Assembly: GCF_004362865.1 (NCBI RefSeq)
Contig: NZ_SNYI01000002.1
Coordinates: 896,099-960,098 of the forward strand
Direction of reading: 5' to 3'
Source: Zeaxanthinibacter enoshimensis
Lineage (GTDB): Bacteria > Bacteroidota > Bacteroidia > Flavobacteriales > Flavobacteriaceae
DNA: 64,000 bases
Of the stretch, positions 16,181 through 24,758 are shown in pieces (the first letter of the stretch is position 1; every line of letters starts with the position of its first letter). The position numbers and the translations under genes were made by a program. The notes under the pieces are model-generated. The model had not been told where the DNA came from and did not search any database. It saw only the letters and a list, made by a program, of their open reading frames with translations.

Positions 16181-16714
16181 ATGTTAATACCGAATGAAAA
16201 AGTTCCCCAGTTGAAAGTGCCACTGATAAATGGGACTGAATGGGATCTGTACGCGCAGGAACCAGAAAATTTTACCCTGGTTATCTTCTACAGAGGGCTG
16301 CACTGCCCGGTATGTAAAAGTTACCTGGAAGACCTGGCCCAACTGCGTGATAAATTTGCCAGCAGGGGAGTGCATATCATCGCCATAAGTGCAAATACGG
16401 AAGAATTGGCCAAGAAGACCGCAGAGGAGTGGGACATCCCCGGCTTACCCGTCGGGTACGGAATTAACATGGAACAGGCTCAGGAATGGGGGCTCTACAT
16501 ATCCGGGGCCATCTCTGATAAAGAACCTGGACATTTCTTTGAACCCGGTTTATTCCTGGTCAGGCCGGATCAGAAGCTTTATGCCGGATCAGTTCAGACC
16601 ATGCCTTTTGCCAGGCCAAGGCTAGCGGAAGTTTTAAAGGCGGTGGATTTTATTTTGGAGAACGATTACCCGGCCAGGGGAGCAGAAACGAAATACGAAC
16701 AAGCAAACATTTAA
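16181..16714 (+). CDS. Peroxiredoxin-like protein (AhpC/TSA thioredoxin fold)
   Basis: A 177-residue thioredoxin-fold protein. The active-site strand reads VIFYRGLHCPVCKSYLEDL, with Cys42 and Cys45, followed by QLRDKFASRGVHIIAISANT, which is the AhpC/TSA pattern. The CxxC arrangement is that of the PRX-like subgroup rather than classical typical 2-Cys peroxiredoxins. It probably reduces peroxides, or acts as a thiol-disulphide enzyme, in the cytosol, as no signal peptide is seen. It sits between a small exported protein and a NADP-binding reductase, all on one strand with gaps of 10 and 7 bases, so a small redox operon is likely. Confidence 0.83.
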   Translation: MLIPNEKVPQLKVPLINGTEWDLYAQEPENFTLVIFYRGLHCPVCKSYLEDLAQLRDKFASRGVHIIAISANTEELAKKTAEEWDIPGLPVGYGINMEQAQEWGLYISGAISDKEPGHFFEPGLFLVRPDQKLYAGSVQTMPFARPRLAEVLKAVDFILENDYPARGAETKYEQANI

Positions 16715-16721
16715 AAAAAAT

Positions 16722-17354
16722 ATGATGAAAATAGGAATAATAGGAAGCGGGAAAATAGGTGGAACGCTAGGGAAACACTGGGCTAAAGCCGGTCACGAGG
16801 TTATGTTCAGTTCCAGGCATCCTGAAGAACTTAATTCACTCGTTACGCAAGCCGGTAAGAATGCCAAGGCCGTTTCAGTTGCAGAAGCATTCGAAGCTAA
16901 TGCAGATGCATACCTGCTGGCTGTTCCCTTTAAGGAGGTAAACCGTATCGCTGAAGTCTTTGCCGGGGAATACGGACAGAAAGTAGTTATAGATGCAACC
17001 AATCCTTATCCTGAAAGAGACGGTGAGATTGCCCAGGAGGTAAGGGACAGTAACAGAAATGCTACGGAATACACCGCTATGAAATTCAGTACAGCTTTAA
17101 CGGCAAAGGCTTTTAACACTATCAAGGCGGATGACCTGAAGAAGAGAGCATTCCGTGATACTGACAGGCTGGCTGTGCCTTTTGCAGCCCAGGATGAGAA
17201 AAGCCGGGAAGTGACAAAACAGCTGATAGAGGATATTGGTATGGATGCTGTTTATGTGGGTGATCTTTCCGCCACCCGTGCTATGGAAGTAGACCAGCAG
17301 GTGTATGGAGTAAGCACTGATAAAAAGGAATTATCAAGTAAGCTAAGTATTTGA
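16722..17354 (+). CDS. NADPH-binding reductase of the F420-dependent NADP oxidoreductase family
   Basis: A 210-residue Rossmann protein with the motif IGIIGSGKIGGTLGKHWAKA at the N-terminus and the phosphate-binding SSRHPEE at the end of the second strand, which favours NADP. The middle VVIDATNPYPERDGEI is typical of NAD_binding_10/F420-dependent NADP reductase homologues. Flavobacteria do not make F420 as far as known, so the family name describes homology only. Substrate unknown. It is the last gene of a co-directional run with the peroxiredoxin-like gene. Confidence 0.78.
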   Translation: MMKIGIIGSGKIGGTLGKHWAKAGHEVMFSSRHPEELNSLVTQAGKNAKAVSVAEAFEANADAYLLAVPFKEVNRIAEVFAGEYGQKVVIDATNPYPERDGEIAQEVRDSNRNATEYTAMKFSTALTAKAFNTIKADDLKKRAFRDTDRLAVPFAAQDEKSREVTKQLIEDIGMDAVYVGDLSATRAMEVDQQVYGVSTDKKELSSKLSI

Positions 17355-17403
17355 TATTAAGTAAATTATTTATTTTTATATCAACAGGTTGTTGCATTAG
17401 TAG

Positions 17404-17437
17404 AGAAAGTCGTGATCAGGGTAGGTTACGGCTTTCT
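17404..17437. terminator. Shared hairpin between convergent genes
   Basis: AGAAAGTCGT (17404-17413) pairs with ACGGCTTTCT (17428-17437) through ten pairs including one G-U, around a 14-base loop. It lies between the reductase gene and the stop codon of the convergent MFS gene. The U-tract is short on both sides, so it is a moderate candidate. Confidence 0.4.
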
Positions 17438-18667
17438 TTATGCCTTACTACGAATTAATTTTAACCTCCATTCTTTCAGGTCTTCAGACCGGGCAACTCC
17501 CAGCAGTAATAGGGAGATAAAACTGCAAATAGAGAATCCTATAAATAATGGAAGAGCTGTTCCCAATACATAATGGCCGATATAAGTACTGATGGGTACA
17601 GCCATTAAAGTGGAAAGAAACCCTGTAAGGGCAGCTGCTATCCCTGCAATATGACCCACAGGCTCCATCGCCATGGCCCTGAGGTTTCCGAAAAGAAATC
17701 CGATAGCAAAGAATTGCAGGCCAAAGAAGGTCAGTAATATGGAAACATGTGGATTATCCCCGGAAGGAAACAGGAGCACATAGGTCAGGGATACTGCAAA
17801 AAAAGATATCAGCGAAAGAGTGATCAGGCGTTGCATTCCAAAACGCATTACCAGGCTGCCATTCATAAAGGTTGCTGTTCCTATAGTAATTGCCAGACCT
17901 GCAAAAATATAAGGGAAGCTTTCGTCCAGGCCGTATTGTCTTTCAAAAATTTGCTGGGAAGTACTGAGGTAGACCAGGAAGGAACCGGTGATAAAACCTG
18001 AGATCAGGGTATATATCATGGTTTGCCTGTATTTTATGAGCTCCTTGTAGCCCTTCCCGAACAAGTTGAATTTAAACGGTTTCCTGTTCACGGGAGCGAG
18101 GGTTTCCGGCTGCCGTCTCCAAAACCAAAGACACACCAGGAGACTACAGAAGACCTGGGTATAGAATATGGCCTGCCAATCGTAAGAATCCATGATGAGT
18201 TTCCCTGATGCCGGTGCGATCACCGGGACGAGTATGAAAACTACGGTCACAAAAGACATGATCCTTGCCATGCGGTCGCCGCTGTAACTGTCACGTATCA
18301 TAGCAATACTGATAGTTCTCGGGGCAGACAGCCCGATTCCCTGGAGGATACGCCCCAAAACCATGGTCTGCAGGTCTGTTGCACTTACACAGAGCAGGCT
18401 GGCAAGAATGAATAAGGCAAAACCGATGAAAACCACCGGTTTACGCCCTAAACTATCAGAGACCGGCCCAAAGATGAGTGGGCCGGAACCGAGTCCGAGG
18501 AAAAAAAGAATAATCAGCAGCTGGTTCTCCGTAGGATCTGCGGTACCTATAGAACGTCCAATAACATCCAGTGCCGGGAGTAAGGCATCCAGGGCCAGGG
18601 CAACGATCGCCATCAGCGATGCCATCAACCCTACAAATTCTGCCTGGGACCTTTTTGTCTTTACCAT
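17438..18667 (-). CDS. MFS drug-resistance transporter, Bcr/CflA type
   Basis: A 409-residue protein with twelve predicted membrane segments. The Bcr/CflA pattern is visible: LMASLMAIVALALDALLPAL in helix 1, GLGSGPLIFGPVSDSLGRKP as motif A after helix 2, and an LGRILQGIGLSAPRTISIAM stretch in helix 4, matching the drug:H+ antiporter-1 family. It should export small hydrophobic compounds with proton uptake. Substrate unknown. A TAATTTTG box lies only five bases before the ATG, so the message may be nearly leaderless. It is convergent with the reductase gene and follows the small membrane protein gene on the same strand. Confidence 0.88.
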   Translation of the reverse strand: MVKTKRSQAEFVGLMASLMAIVALALDALLPALDVIGRSIGTADPTENQLLIILFFLGLGSGPLIFGPVSDSLGRKPVVFIGFALFILASLLCVSATDLQTMVLGRILQGIGLSAPRTISIAMIRDSYSGDRMARIMSFVTVVFILVPVIAPASGKLIMDSYDWQAIFYTQVFCSLLVCLWFWRRQPETLAPVNRKPFKFNLFGKGYKELIKYRQTMIYTLISGFITGSFLVYLSTSQQIFERQYGLDESFPYIFAGLAITIGTATFMNGSLVMRFGMQRLITLSLISFFAVSLTYVLLFPSGDNPHVSILLTFFGLQFFAIGFLFGNLRAMAMEPVGHIAGIAAALTGFLSTLMAVPISTYIGHYVLGTALPLFIGFSICSFISLLLLGVARSEDLKEWRLKLIRSKA

Positions 18668-18713
18668 CCGGCAAAATTAGCGGATAAAACTGAAGCTGCC
18701 AGTCGATATTGTT

Positions 18714-18851
18714 TTAAAAAATCTCAAAAACATAGCCCAGCAACCAGTATAATATCAGGAATACGATGATAGTCCCGATACACCCGCATCGGCCTCCGCC
18801 AATTTTCTTAGCCCCGTAGCCTGCCACTATAGCCCGTATTATATTTTTCAT
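18714..18851 (-). CDS. 45-residue membrane protein
   Basis: A small gene on the minus strand read by eye: MKNIIRAIVAGYGAKKIGG, then GRCGCIG, then a single hydrophobic helix TIIVFLILYWLLGYVF, then EIF and a stop. A basic N-terminus with a Gly-Ala-Lys-Lys turn, a short Cys-x-Cys segment and one membrane helix make a believable protein rather than chance. I have the impression that similar small proteins are widespread in Flavobacteriaceae, but cannot confirm it here. It lies between the GH13 gene and the MFS gene, both on the same strand. Function unknown. Confidence 0.6.
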   Translation of the reverse strand: MKNIIRAIVAGYGAKKIGGGRCGCIGTIIVFLILYWLLGYVFEIF

Positions 18852-18946
18852 GGATCTGATTTTATTTTTAAAGCTATTTAATCCGGAGCGGGAACAAGTG
18901 CTCTAAATCCTTATTTTATAACGCGTACACTCACTTAATTAACCTA

Positions 18947-20731
18947 TCAAAGCGTATAAATAAGTGCGGCGTAGGCCGGGATATTGAATTTACCTGATAA
19001 GGCCCGTTGATCTGTCATCTGCTCCTCGATCTCCGGTTCACTAACTTCGAGGTCTGAAAAATGATCATCATAGCCTTTCCAGACCGTATTCACGCGCAGT
19101 TTCCAATCAAGACCGTCATCTATTCCGATCATGTAATCGAGGTGGTCTACAGCGCTGAAATTCAGGATGACCATCACGGGTTGCCCCATAGCTTTCCTGC
19201 TATAAGCCAGTATTTTGGTCTCCGGGTTAAAGTGAATTATTTCTATATCCTGACCTCTTAATCCGTCGGTACCGGGGGATGCCCCTGTTCTCAATTTCAC
19301 GAGATCAGAAACCAGGCGGAAGATGCCGCGATGCTTTTTGAATTTATCCCAATCCAGGGGTTCTGTATCCTGGAAATACTCGTCCTCTATGAATTCCTGG
19401 CCCTGGAAGATCATGGGGATTCCGGGGGCAGTCAGCACCAGTACTAATCCCAGGATAGCTCGTTTCTTAGCGAAACCACTTTCTGCATCTCCCGGCTGTA
19501 TCTCTTCGGGCACCCTAGCCTTACCATTTGCCACTTCATCGTGAGACTCGGTATAAATGATCCGGCGGAAGACATCCCCGCTGTAGGAGTAGGTGAGGGC
19601 ATCAACGATCTTCTGGATGTCCCTGCTGTCGTCATGGGTATCTGTCAGAACTTCTCTTACGGGATGTACAAAATGCATATCCCACTGAGAACCATAGCCT
19701 ACACCTCCGGCCGAAACAGGATCGGTAATAAATGGGTGGCCCTTAAGATCCTCGGCGATGGTCAGTACATGCGGATATTTCTCCTGCAATTCCGTATTGA
19801 TCTCCCGCATCATCTGGTTGCCTTCTTCTATAGCCACGTCTTCCCCTAAACCCCCGCCTTCAAAGCGGATATAGGAAGTTGCATCCAATCTCAGGCCATC
19901 ACAATGGTATTTTTCTATCCACATCAGGGCGTTATCCCTGAGGTACTGTCGTACCTCCTGCCTGCCATAGTCTGGACGGGTATCACCCCAAGGGGTCTGA
20001 CTCCGGTGATCGTTATAGAAATAAATTCCTCCTTTCCCGTTCTCACTCCACCCATCAAATTGCCACAGGTCCACATCCGAAGGGCCGAAATGATTATAGA
20101 CCACATCCATAATAATTGCGATCCCGTGTTTATGAGCTTCCCGCACAAGACTGGCCAGTCCCTCAGGTCCACCGTAGTCCTGTTCAATCGCAAAAGGATG
20201 TGCAGGGTTATATCCCCAGGAGATACCCCCGGCAAATTCTGCTACCGGCAGAAGTTCTATACAGTTGATACCGAGGTCCGCGAGGTAGGGGAGTTTTTCA
20301 ATGACATCAGCAAAAGTGCCCACTTTTCCAGGATCTTTCCTGTTAAAGGTACCCACATGCAGTTCGTAGATCACCAGGGTATTCCAGGGCGGCATTACAA
20401 AATCGTCACCTTCCCAGTCAAAATCGAGGTCCCGGATGATCGAATTCCCATTGCTGTTAGTCACTTCAAAGGCATAAGGATCATTCCGTTCTAATTCCTG
20501 TCCCTGGTAGTGGATCAGGTACTTATATTCTTGTCGTGGCTTGGCCAGGTCTGTAACCCCAGACCAATATCCCACTTCTTCGTGCTCCAGTTCAAAGTCG
20601 GTCCGGTTCCAGTCATTAAAATCACCGATAACAAATACTTTTTCGGCATTCGGGGCCCATACCCTGAAGGTGGTCAGGCCATCCTTTATTGTGGCTCCCA
20701 TCCCAGGGGAGCGCTGAATTGTTGTTTCCAT
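18947..20731 (-). CDS. GH13 alpha-amylase-family enzyme with CBM48, branching-enzyme/trehalohydrolase-like
   Basis: A 594-residue cytosolic protein. Residues 15-100 form a CBM48/E-set domain (FRVWAPNAEKVFVIGDFNDW). The GH13 barrel follows from about 115, with conserved region I DVVYNH (209-214), nucleophile Asp283 in DGLRLDATS, acid/base Glu327 in TIAEDLK, and His397-Asp398 in YTESHDEV. A beta-sandwich C-terminal domain closes it. The architecture fits 1,4-alpha-glucan branching enzyme or maltooligosyl trehalose trehalohydrolase; which one is not decidable by eye. No glycogen or trehalose genes are adjacent, so it is an isolated gene. Upstream lies the repeat-rich intergenic region. Confidence 0.85.
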   Translation of the reverse strand: METTIQRSPGMGATIKDGLTTFRVWAPNAEKVFVIGDFNDWNRTDFELEHEEVGYWSGVTDLAKPRQEYKYLIHYQGQELERNDPYAFEVTNSNGNSIIRDLDFDWEGDDFVMPPWNTLVIYELHVGTFNRKDPGKVGTFADVIEKLPYLADLGINCIELLPVAEFAGGISWGYNPAHPFAIEQDYGGPEGLASLVREAHKHGIAIIMDVVYNHFGPSDVDLWQFDGWSENGKGGIYFYNDHRSQTPWGDTRPDYGRQEVRQYLRDNALMWIEKYHCDGLRLDATSYIRFEGGGLGEDVAIEEGNQMMREINTELQEKYPHVLTIAEDLKGHPFITDPVSAGGVGYGSQWDMHFVHPVREVLTDTHDDSRDIQKIVDALTYSYSGDVFRRIIYTESHDEVANGKARVPEEIQPGDAESGFAKKRAILGLVLVLTAPGIPMIFQGQEFIEDEYFQDTEPLDWDKFKKHRGIFRLVSDLVKLRTGASPGTDGLRGQDIEIIHFNPETKILAYSRKAMGQPVMVILNFSAVDHLDYMIGIDDGLDWKLRVNTVWKGYDDHFSDLEVSEPEIEEQMTDQRALSGKFNIPAYAALIYTL

Positions 20732-20946
20732 GAGTTAAGATCGCCGGAAATTTAATGTGAATTCCCGCTTCCGGCGCATATGATAAATGTACGTCAGACC
20801 CTGTTGTCATTGACGTTTTCAAAGAGACGATTATGCGCTTTGGAAGGAATAATATTGATCTGTTTAATGCGTAATACGGTCACAGGGTCATGCCGTCAAG
20901 CGGTGGTGACGCGGTGATGCGGTGATGCGGTGATACGGTGATGCGG

Positions 20947-20975
20947 CCCGCCCGACTGAACGTCGTTCGGGCGGG
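20947..20975. repeat. GC-rich palindrome inside the minisatellite
   Basis: CCCGCCCGA (20947-20955) and TCGGGCGGG (20967-20975) pair perfectly around an 11-base loop. The right half recurs alone at about 21237-21252, joined directly to a truncated heptad run. Confidence 0.75.
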
Positions 20976-21276
20976 GGATGCAGTGATACGGTGACACAGG
21001 CACAGATAAGTCCCGAGTAAGCGAACAGCAAACTGCAAACTGCGAACTTCACACTCGAACCTCAAACTTCAAACCTCGAACTAATTAGGTACATAGTTAC
21101 ATAGGTACATAGGTGCAAAGTGGTTACATGAGGGAAAAGGGATACAGGAAGCTTTACCATAATGATTAAACTCGAAACTAATTAAGCGTAACCAACCGCA
21201 AACTGCAAACTGCGAACAGCGCACTCGAACCTCAAAACGTCGTTCGGGCGGGTGATGCGGGGATGCAGTGATACGG

Positions 21277-21308
21277 CCCGCCCGTACCGAACGGCACGTT
21301 CGGGCGGG
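21277..21308. repeat. Second GC-rich palindrome inside the minisatellite
   Basis: CCCGCCCG (21277-21284) and CGGGCGGG (21301-21308) pair perfectly around a 16-base loop related to that of the first palindrome (both contain GAACG and ACGT). It is flanked by octad repeats on both sides, as is the first copy. Confidence 0.75.
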
Positions 21309-21482
21309 TGATACAGTGATGCGGTGATACAGAGACACAGGTCCTGATATTTAAATCCTCAAACTTCAAACTTCAAACTTCAAACCTCAAACCTCGAACC
21401 TCGAACCTCGAACTATCATCCCGTGCACTATAATTTATATTATGTAAAATAGAACATTTAAGAAGGATCAAACCGACCCCAA

Positions 21483-22427
21483 TCAACTCCCCTGGCTTTT
21501 GCTGACCTTGTTATTCCTGAAACGCGAAAGCAACACCAGTTTTTTCTTGGTATTGATGAAATACACCCCTGTTAGCAATACTACCGCTGCCACGATAGAT
21601 TGAGTCGTGATCGGTTCCTTTAAAAAATACCCGCCTAAAAACATGGCTACAATAGGATTCACATAGGTATTAGTGGCTACTTTTTCCGGGGATACCGATT
21701 TCAGCAGGAAATTGAACGAGGTAAAGGCTACAATACTGCCAAAGATCACCAGTAACAACATGGACCAGTTGGTCTTGGCACTCCACTCCCAGGGCATACT
21801 CCAGCTCTCTCCAAACCCCAGGCTCAGTATGCCCAGGATAATACCGCCGGTCAGCATTTGGTAACCCGTATTCACAAAGAAATTCTTGGGGAATTCGGCC
21901 TTACTTACAAATAGACTGCCATACGCCCAGGCCAGCATGGCCAAAAAGATCATAAATATTCCCAGGAAAGAATTCTCCTGTTGCACCACGGTTTTCTGGC
22001 TGATCAGCAGATAGATCCCGCAGACGCCTAAAAACACCCCTACCAGGGACATGGGTTGGATCTTCTTGCCCTGAATCAGCCACATCATCAACAGGATGAT
22101 CAAAGGTTGGGCGGATATCTCCAATGCGGCAAAATTACTGTCTACAAACCGTAATGCCCACACTACCAGCCCGTTCCCAAAACTGATAAACAGGAAACCG
22201 GCTATAACACTGTTCTTTAACTGCCTGGGAGTAATTGACAAACTCTTTCCCATGAGCCTGGCGATCAGGAAAATGAGCAATCCCGCGGTCACAAATCGAA
22301 TCCCGGCCAACATAAATGGCGGTAATTCGGTCACCGCGATCTTATTAAGCAGGTATGTTGACCCCCATATTACGTAAATGGCGAAAAAAGCAGCAATTAT
22401 TAAGGGGACATTCGTTTTGGGTTGCAT
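21483..22427 (-). CDS. EamA/DMT-superfamily transporter
   Basis: A 314-residue membrane protein with ten hydrophobic segments in two EamA repeats. The first repeat starts with FAIYVIWGSTYLLNKIAV, the classical EamA WGS motif, and the second starts near FLGIFMIFLAMLAWAYGSLF. These proteins move small metabolites such as amino acids out of the cell; the substrate is not readable. It is a lone minus-strand gene between the minisatellite region and a divergent exported isomerase-like gene. The C-terminus is basic. Confidence 0.88.
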   Translation of the reverse strand: MQPKTNVPLIIAAFFAIYVIWGSTYLLNKIAVTELPPFMLAGIRFVTAGLLIFLIARLMGKSLSITPRQLKNSVIAGFLFISFGNGLVVWALRFVDSNFAALEISAQPLIILLMMWLIQGKKIQPMSLVGVFLGVCGIYLLISQKTVVQQENSFLGIFMIFLAMLAWAYGSLFVSKAEFPKNFFVNTGYQMLTGGIILGILSLGFGESWSMPWEWSAKTNWSMLLLVIFGSIVAFTSFNFLLKSVSPEKVATNTYVNPIVAMFLGGYFLKEPITTQSIVAAVVLLTGVYFINTKKKLVLLSRFRNNKVSKSQGS

Positions 22428-22597
22428 AGGTAGCTCTGCGTATTAAAAGACAATATTAAAGCATTTTATGTTTCCGCTATCCATCCTGTTTCCTGAATTA
22501 ATTAACGTATCCCGTCAATCACTATGCATTTTAGGTCTGTCCATGGTCTAATTGACATACATTCATTAACTTTAATAATTCATTAATTATATATCCT

Positions 22598-23473
22598 ATG
22601 AAGTCGCTCTTTCCCTCTAAATATTCCGGACTCCTGCTATTGTTTACCATCCTCTTTTCCCTGCATGCAGGAGTAGCCCAGGAAAAATTTGGCGGTCTTG
22701 CACTATACACAGTTAGAGATAATATGAACAAGGATGCCCGGGCAACGCTTAAATCTGTTGCCGATGCTGGTTATGCCCATATTGAAGCTGCCGGGTATGA
22801 GAATGGTAAGTTTTATAATATGAGTCCGTCAGATTTCAGCGCTCTACTCCGGGAATTAGGCCTAAAACCCGTCAGCACCCACCAGGGCAGCGTTACCCTG
22901 GAAAATGCGGACCAAATGATGACAGATGTCAAAGCAGCGGGGTTTACCTACTTTGTCATCCCGGTACCGCCAATGGGCAGGTTCTATTACGATAATAAGA
23001 CTGATACTATGGGAATGACCGGCAGTGTTGAAGAACTGGCTGATATCCTTAGAACTTTGGGGGAAAAAGCCAATAAAGCAGGATTACAACTGTTATATCA
23101 CAACCACGATTTTGAATTTGTTGAGAATGAAGATGGCATAGTTCCTATCGATTACCTGCTGGAAAACCTGGATCCGGAGCTTGTTAATTTCCAGATGGAC
23201 CTCTTCTGGGTGACCAAGGCCGGAGCCGATCCTTTGGCATATTTTGAGAAATACCCAGGCAGGTTTAAGATCTGGCACGTTAAGGATATGGATAAACAAG
23301 GAAAATTTGCCCCTGTAGGTACCGGGACCATAGATTTTGCGAAGATCCTGGAACATAAAGAAACCGCCGGGATGCAGTACTATATGGTGGAACAGGATAA
23401 TACCTTTGATCTTGAGCCCCTTAAAGCCATCCGGGTAAGCCATGGAAACCTCAAAGCGATCGGCTTCAATTAA
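22598..23473 (+). CDS. Exported sugar phosphate isomerase/epimerase-like TIM barrel
   Basis: A 291-residue AP_endonuc_2/xylose-isomerase-like barrel with an N-terminal signal peptide (SGLLLLFTILFSLHAGVAQ). Conserved barrel elements include KSVADAGYAHIEAAGYENGK, the metal-site region LLYHNHDFEF, and KIWHVKDMD followed by MVEQDN. These proteins act on sugars or inositols; the substrate is unknown. The signal peptide places it in the periplasm, or as a processed envelope protein, a common layout for this family in Bacteroidota. It is followed by the pseudouridine synthase gene after 12 bases, but the two have no obvious functional link. Confidence 0.85.
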   Translation: MKSLFPSKYSGLLLLFTILFSLHAGVAQEKFGGLALYTVRDNMNKDARATLKSVADAGYAHIEAAGYENGKFYNMSPSDFSALLRELGLKPVSTHQGSVTLENADQMMTDVKAAGFTYFVIPVPPMGRFYYDNKTDTMGMTGSVEELADILRTLGEKANKAGLQLLYHNHDFEFVENEDGIVPIDYLLENLDPELVNFQMDLFWVTKAGADPLAYFEKYPGRFKIWHVKDMDKQGKFAPVGTGTIDFAKILEHKETAGMQYYMVEQDNTFDLEPLKAIRVSHGNLKAIGFN

Positions 23474-23485
23474 TCATTATTCTTT

Positions 23486-24076
23486 TTGATCAAGGACCGG
23501 CATTTTTACCTGTACAAACCCTGTGGGATGCTCAGCCAGCTCAGTTCAGGAAATACCAGGCAACGCTCAAAAAAAAGGTTTTTGACGGAATTGTTCGACT
23601 TCCCTCCCGGTTCCATGCCCATTGGTCGCCTGGATGAGAAATCAGAAGGCTTGCTGCTGATGACCACCGATGGTAAATTCAGTGACTGGGTCAATCGGTC
23701 TGGTCTGGAAAAAGAATACTATGCACAGCTTGACGGCGTGATAGACAAGACTGCTATTGAACAACTTCAGAATGGTGTTGAAATTGGATTCGAAGGAAAA
23801 CGGTATAAGACTCAGCCCTGCCAGGCACATCTGCTGGAAAAACTACCTTCCCTCCCTCCTGCCGACCCCAGGTTGAGAATAGGGCATCACAGGCCTGGGA
23901 GTTGGATCAGCATTACGATCAGCGAGGGAAAATTCCGCCAGATCAGGAAGATGACAGCCGCGGTGGGATTTCCTACCCTAAGGCTGGTGAGGATGCGTAT
24001 CGGCCCCTTCTGGTTAGACGATCTTCAGCCCGGCCAAGTCCTTTCTCTTGACCCGGAGATACTCGGGTATAGATAA
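23486..24076 (+). CDS. Pseudouridine synthase of the RluE/RsuA family
   Basis: A 196-residue enzyme without an S4 domain. The catalytic motif is PIGRLDEKSEGLLLMTTDGK, with the essential Asp at about residue 49. HLLEKLPSL, then ISEGKFRQIRKMTAAVGFPT and LRLVRMRIG complete the RsuA-like fold. It converts a uridine in 23S or 16S rRNA to pseudouridine. Lack of an S4 domain and the size point to RluE rather than RsuA. The start codon appears to be TTG (MIKDRHFYLYKPCG), since no ATG gives the full N-terminus. It is convergent, with no gap, with the GreA/GreB gene. Confidence 0.85.
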   Translation: MIKDRHFYLYKPCGMLSQLSSGNTRQRSKKRFLTELFDFPPGSMPIGRLDEKSEGLLLMTTDGKFSDWVNRSGLEKEYYAQLDGVIDKTAIEQLQNGVEIGFEGKRYKTQPCQAHLLEKLPSLPPADPRLRIGHHRPGSWISITISEGKFRQIRKMTAAVGFPTLRLVRMRIGPFWLDDLQPGQVLSLDPEILGYR

Positions 24077-24577
24077 TCACGCCCTGATCTCCAGGATCTC
24101 GAAGGTCCGTTCCCCTCCGGGTAAAGCCAGGGTAACCTTCTTGCCTTTTTCCTGGTGCATCAACAGTTTCGCCAATGGTGAAGTAAATGCGATCTTACCT
24201 TTTTTTATGTCCGCTTCATCCACTCCTACTATCCTGAAATTTTGTGGTCGATCCGCATTCCCTATTTTAAGACTTACCTCGGTGCCAAATCGCACGGTTT
24301 CCACAGGTTCTACCACCTTCTCCACTACCCTGGCACTGTTTATCCGTTCGTTGAGCTGTTTTAATTTAAGATCGATCATATTTTGACCGATCCTACGATC
24401 CTTTTCTGTTTCTGCCTGTAACCCCTCCCTTTCCTCGGTCAGGGCAGTACGTTCGGCAAGTAGTTCCTCCATCCCGGCGGGAGTGACATAATTGGGTGTT
24501 CCCTCGGGCAGATCCGCCCGAGGGGGGATAAAAGGAATTTCTTCCTGGTCATCTTCTTTTACAAATCCTCTGCTCAT
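24077..24577 (-). CDS. GreA/GreB-family transcript cleavage factor
   Basis: A 166-residue protein. An N-terminal coiled coil (EELLAERTALTEEREGLQAE, DLKLKQLNERINSARVV) is followed by the C-terminal FKBP-like domain (FGTEVSLKIGN, ISFTSPLAKLLM-type stretch, KVTLALPGGERTFEILEIRA). The opening MSRGFVKEDDQEE and the prolines after it resemble GreB more than GreA. Gre factors enter the RNA polymerase secondary channel and promote cleavage of backtracked RNA. It is transcribed alone; the next plus-strand gene is divergent 180 bases away. Confidence 0.87.
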   Translation of the reverse strand: MSRGFVKEDDQEEIPFIPPRADLPEGTPNYVTPAGMEELLAERTALTEEREGLQAETEKDRRIGQNMIDLKLKQLNERINSARVVEKVVEPVETVRFGTEVSLKIGNADRPQNFRIVGVDEADIKKGKIAFTSPLAKLLMHQEKGKKVTLALPGGERTFEILEIRA

Positions 24578-24758
24578 AATCCAATATCACATTTTCTATA
24601 AAGATAGGAAACATCGCTATTTACTCCGGAAAGAATGGGAAATAGCTGTTTCACCGATGCGACTAATATTTCCGTTTTTCCTGTCACCAATGTTCCGGGT
24701 AATTGGATACATTATTTCCATTCTAATTATGATTATCACAAAATAAAAATAACGATAA

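Larger units (their letters stand above)
20902..21412. repeat. Intergenic minisatellite cluster
   Basis: This 510-base tract within a 750-base gene-free region is built from three short repeat families. Octads of GTGATGCG or GTGATACG run from 20906 to 20945 and recur after 21250. Heptads CAAACTT, CAAACCT and CGAACCT run at about 21050-21081 and, cleanly, at 21360-21412. A third run based on ACATAGGT lies at 21087-21115. A segment beginning GCAAACTGCAAACTGCGAAC occurs twice (near 21028 and 21198), about 39 bases with three differences. Reverse-strand reading gives repeated HRITASP-like peptides that are translation artefacts. The rest of the gene-free stretch shows nothing else. Confidence 0.85.

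Noticed and set aside
17404-17437. Attachment-site or repeat at the convergent junction
   Set aside because: The inverted repeat sits exactly at the 3-prime ends of two convergent genes, and a terminator explains it better.
20880-21338. Two reverse-strand frames with HRITASP-like peptides
   Set aside because: They are translations of the octad and heptad repeats and have no other coding signs; I treat the region as a minisatellite.
20902-21412. Possible CRISPR array
   Set aside because: Units of 7-8 bases are directly adjacent with no spacers of uniform size, and no cas genes are present.
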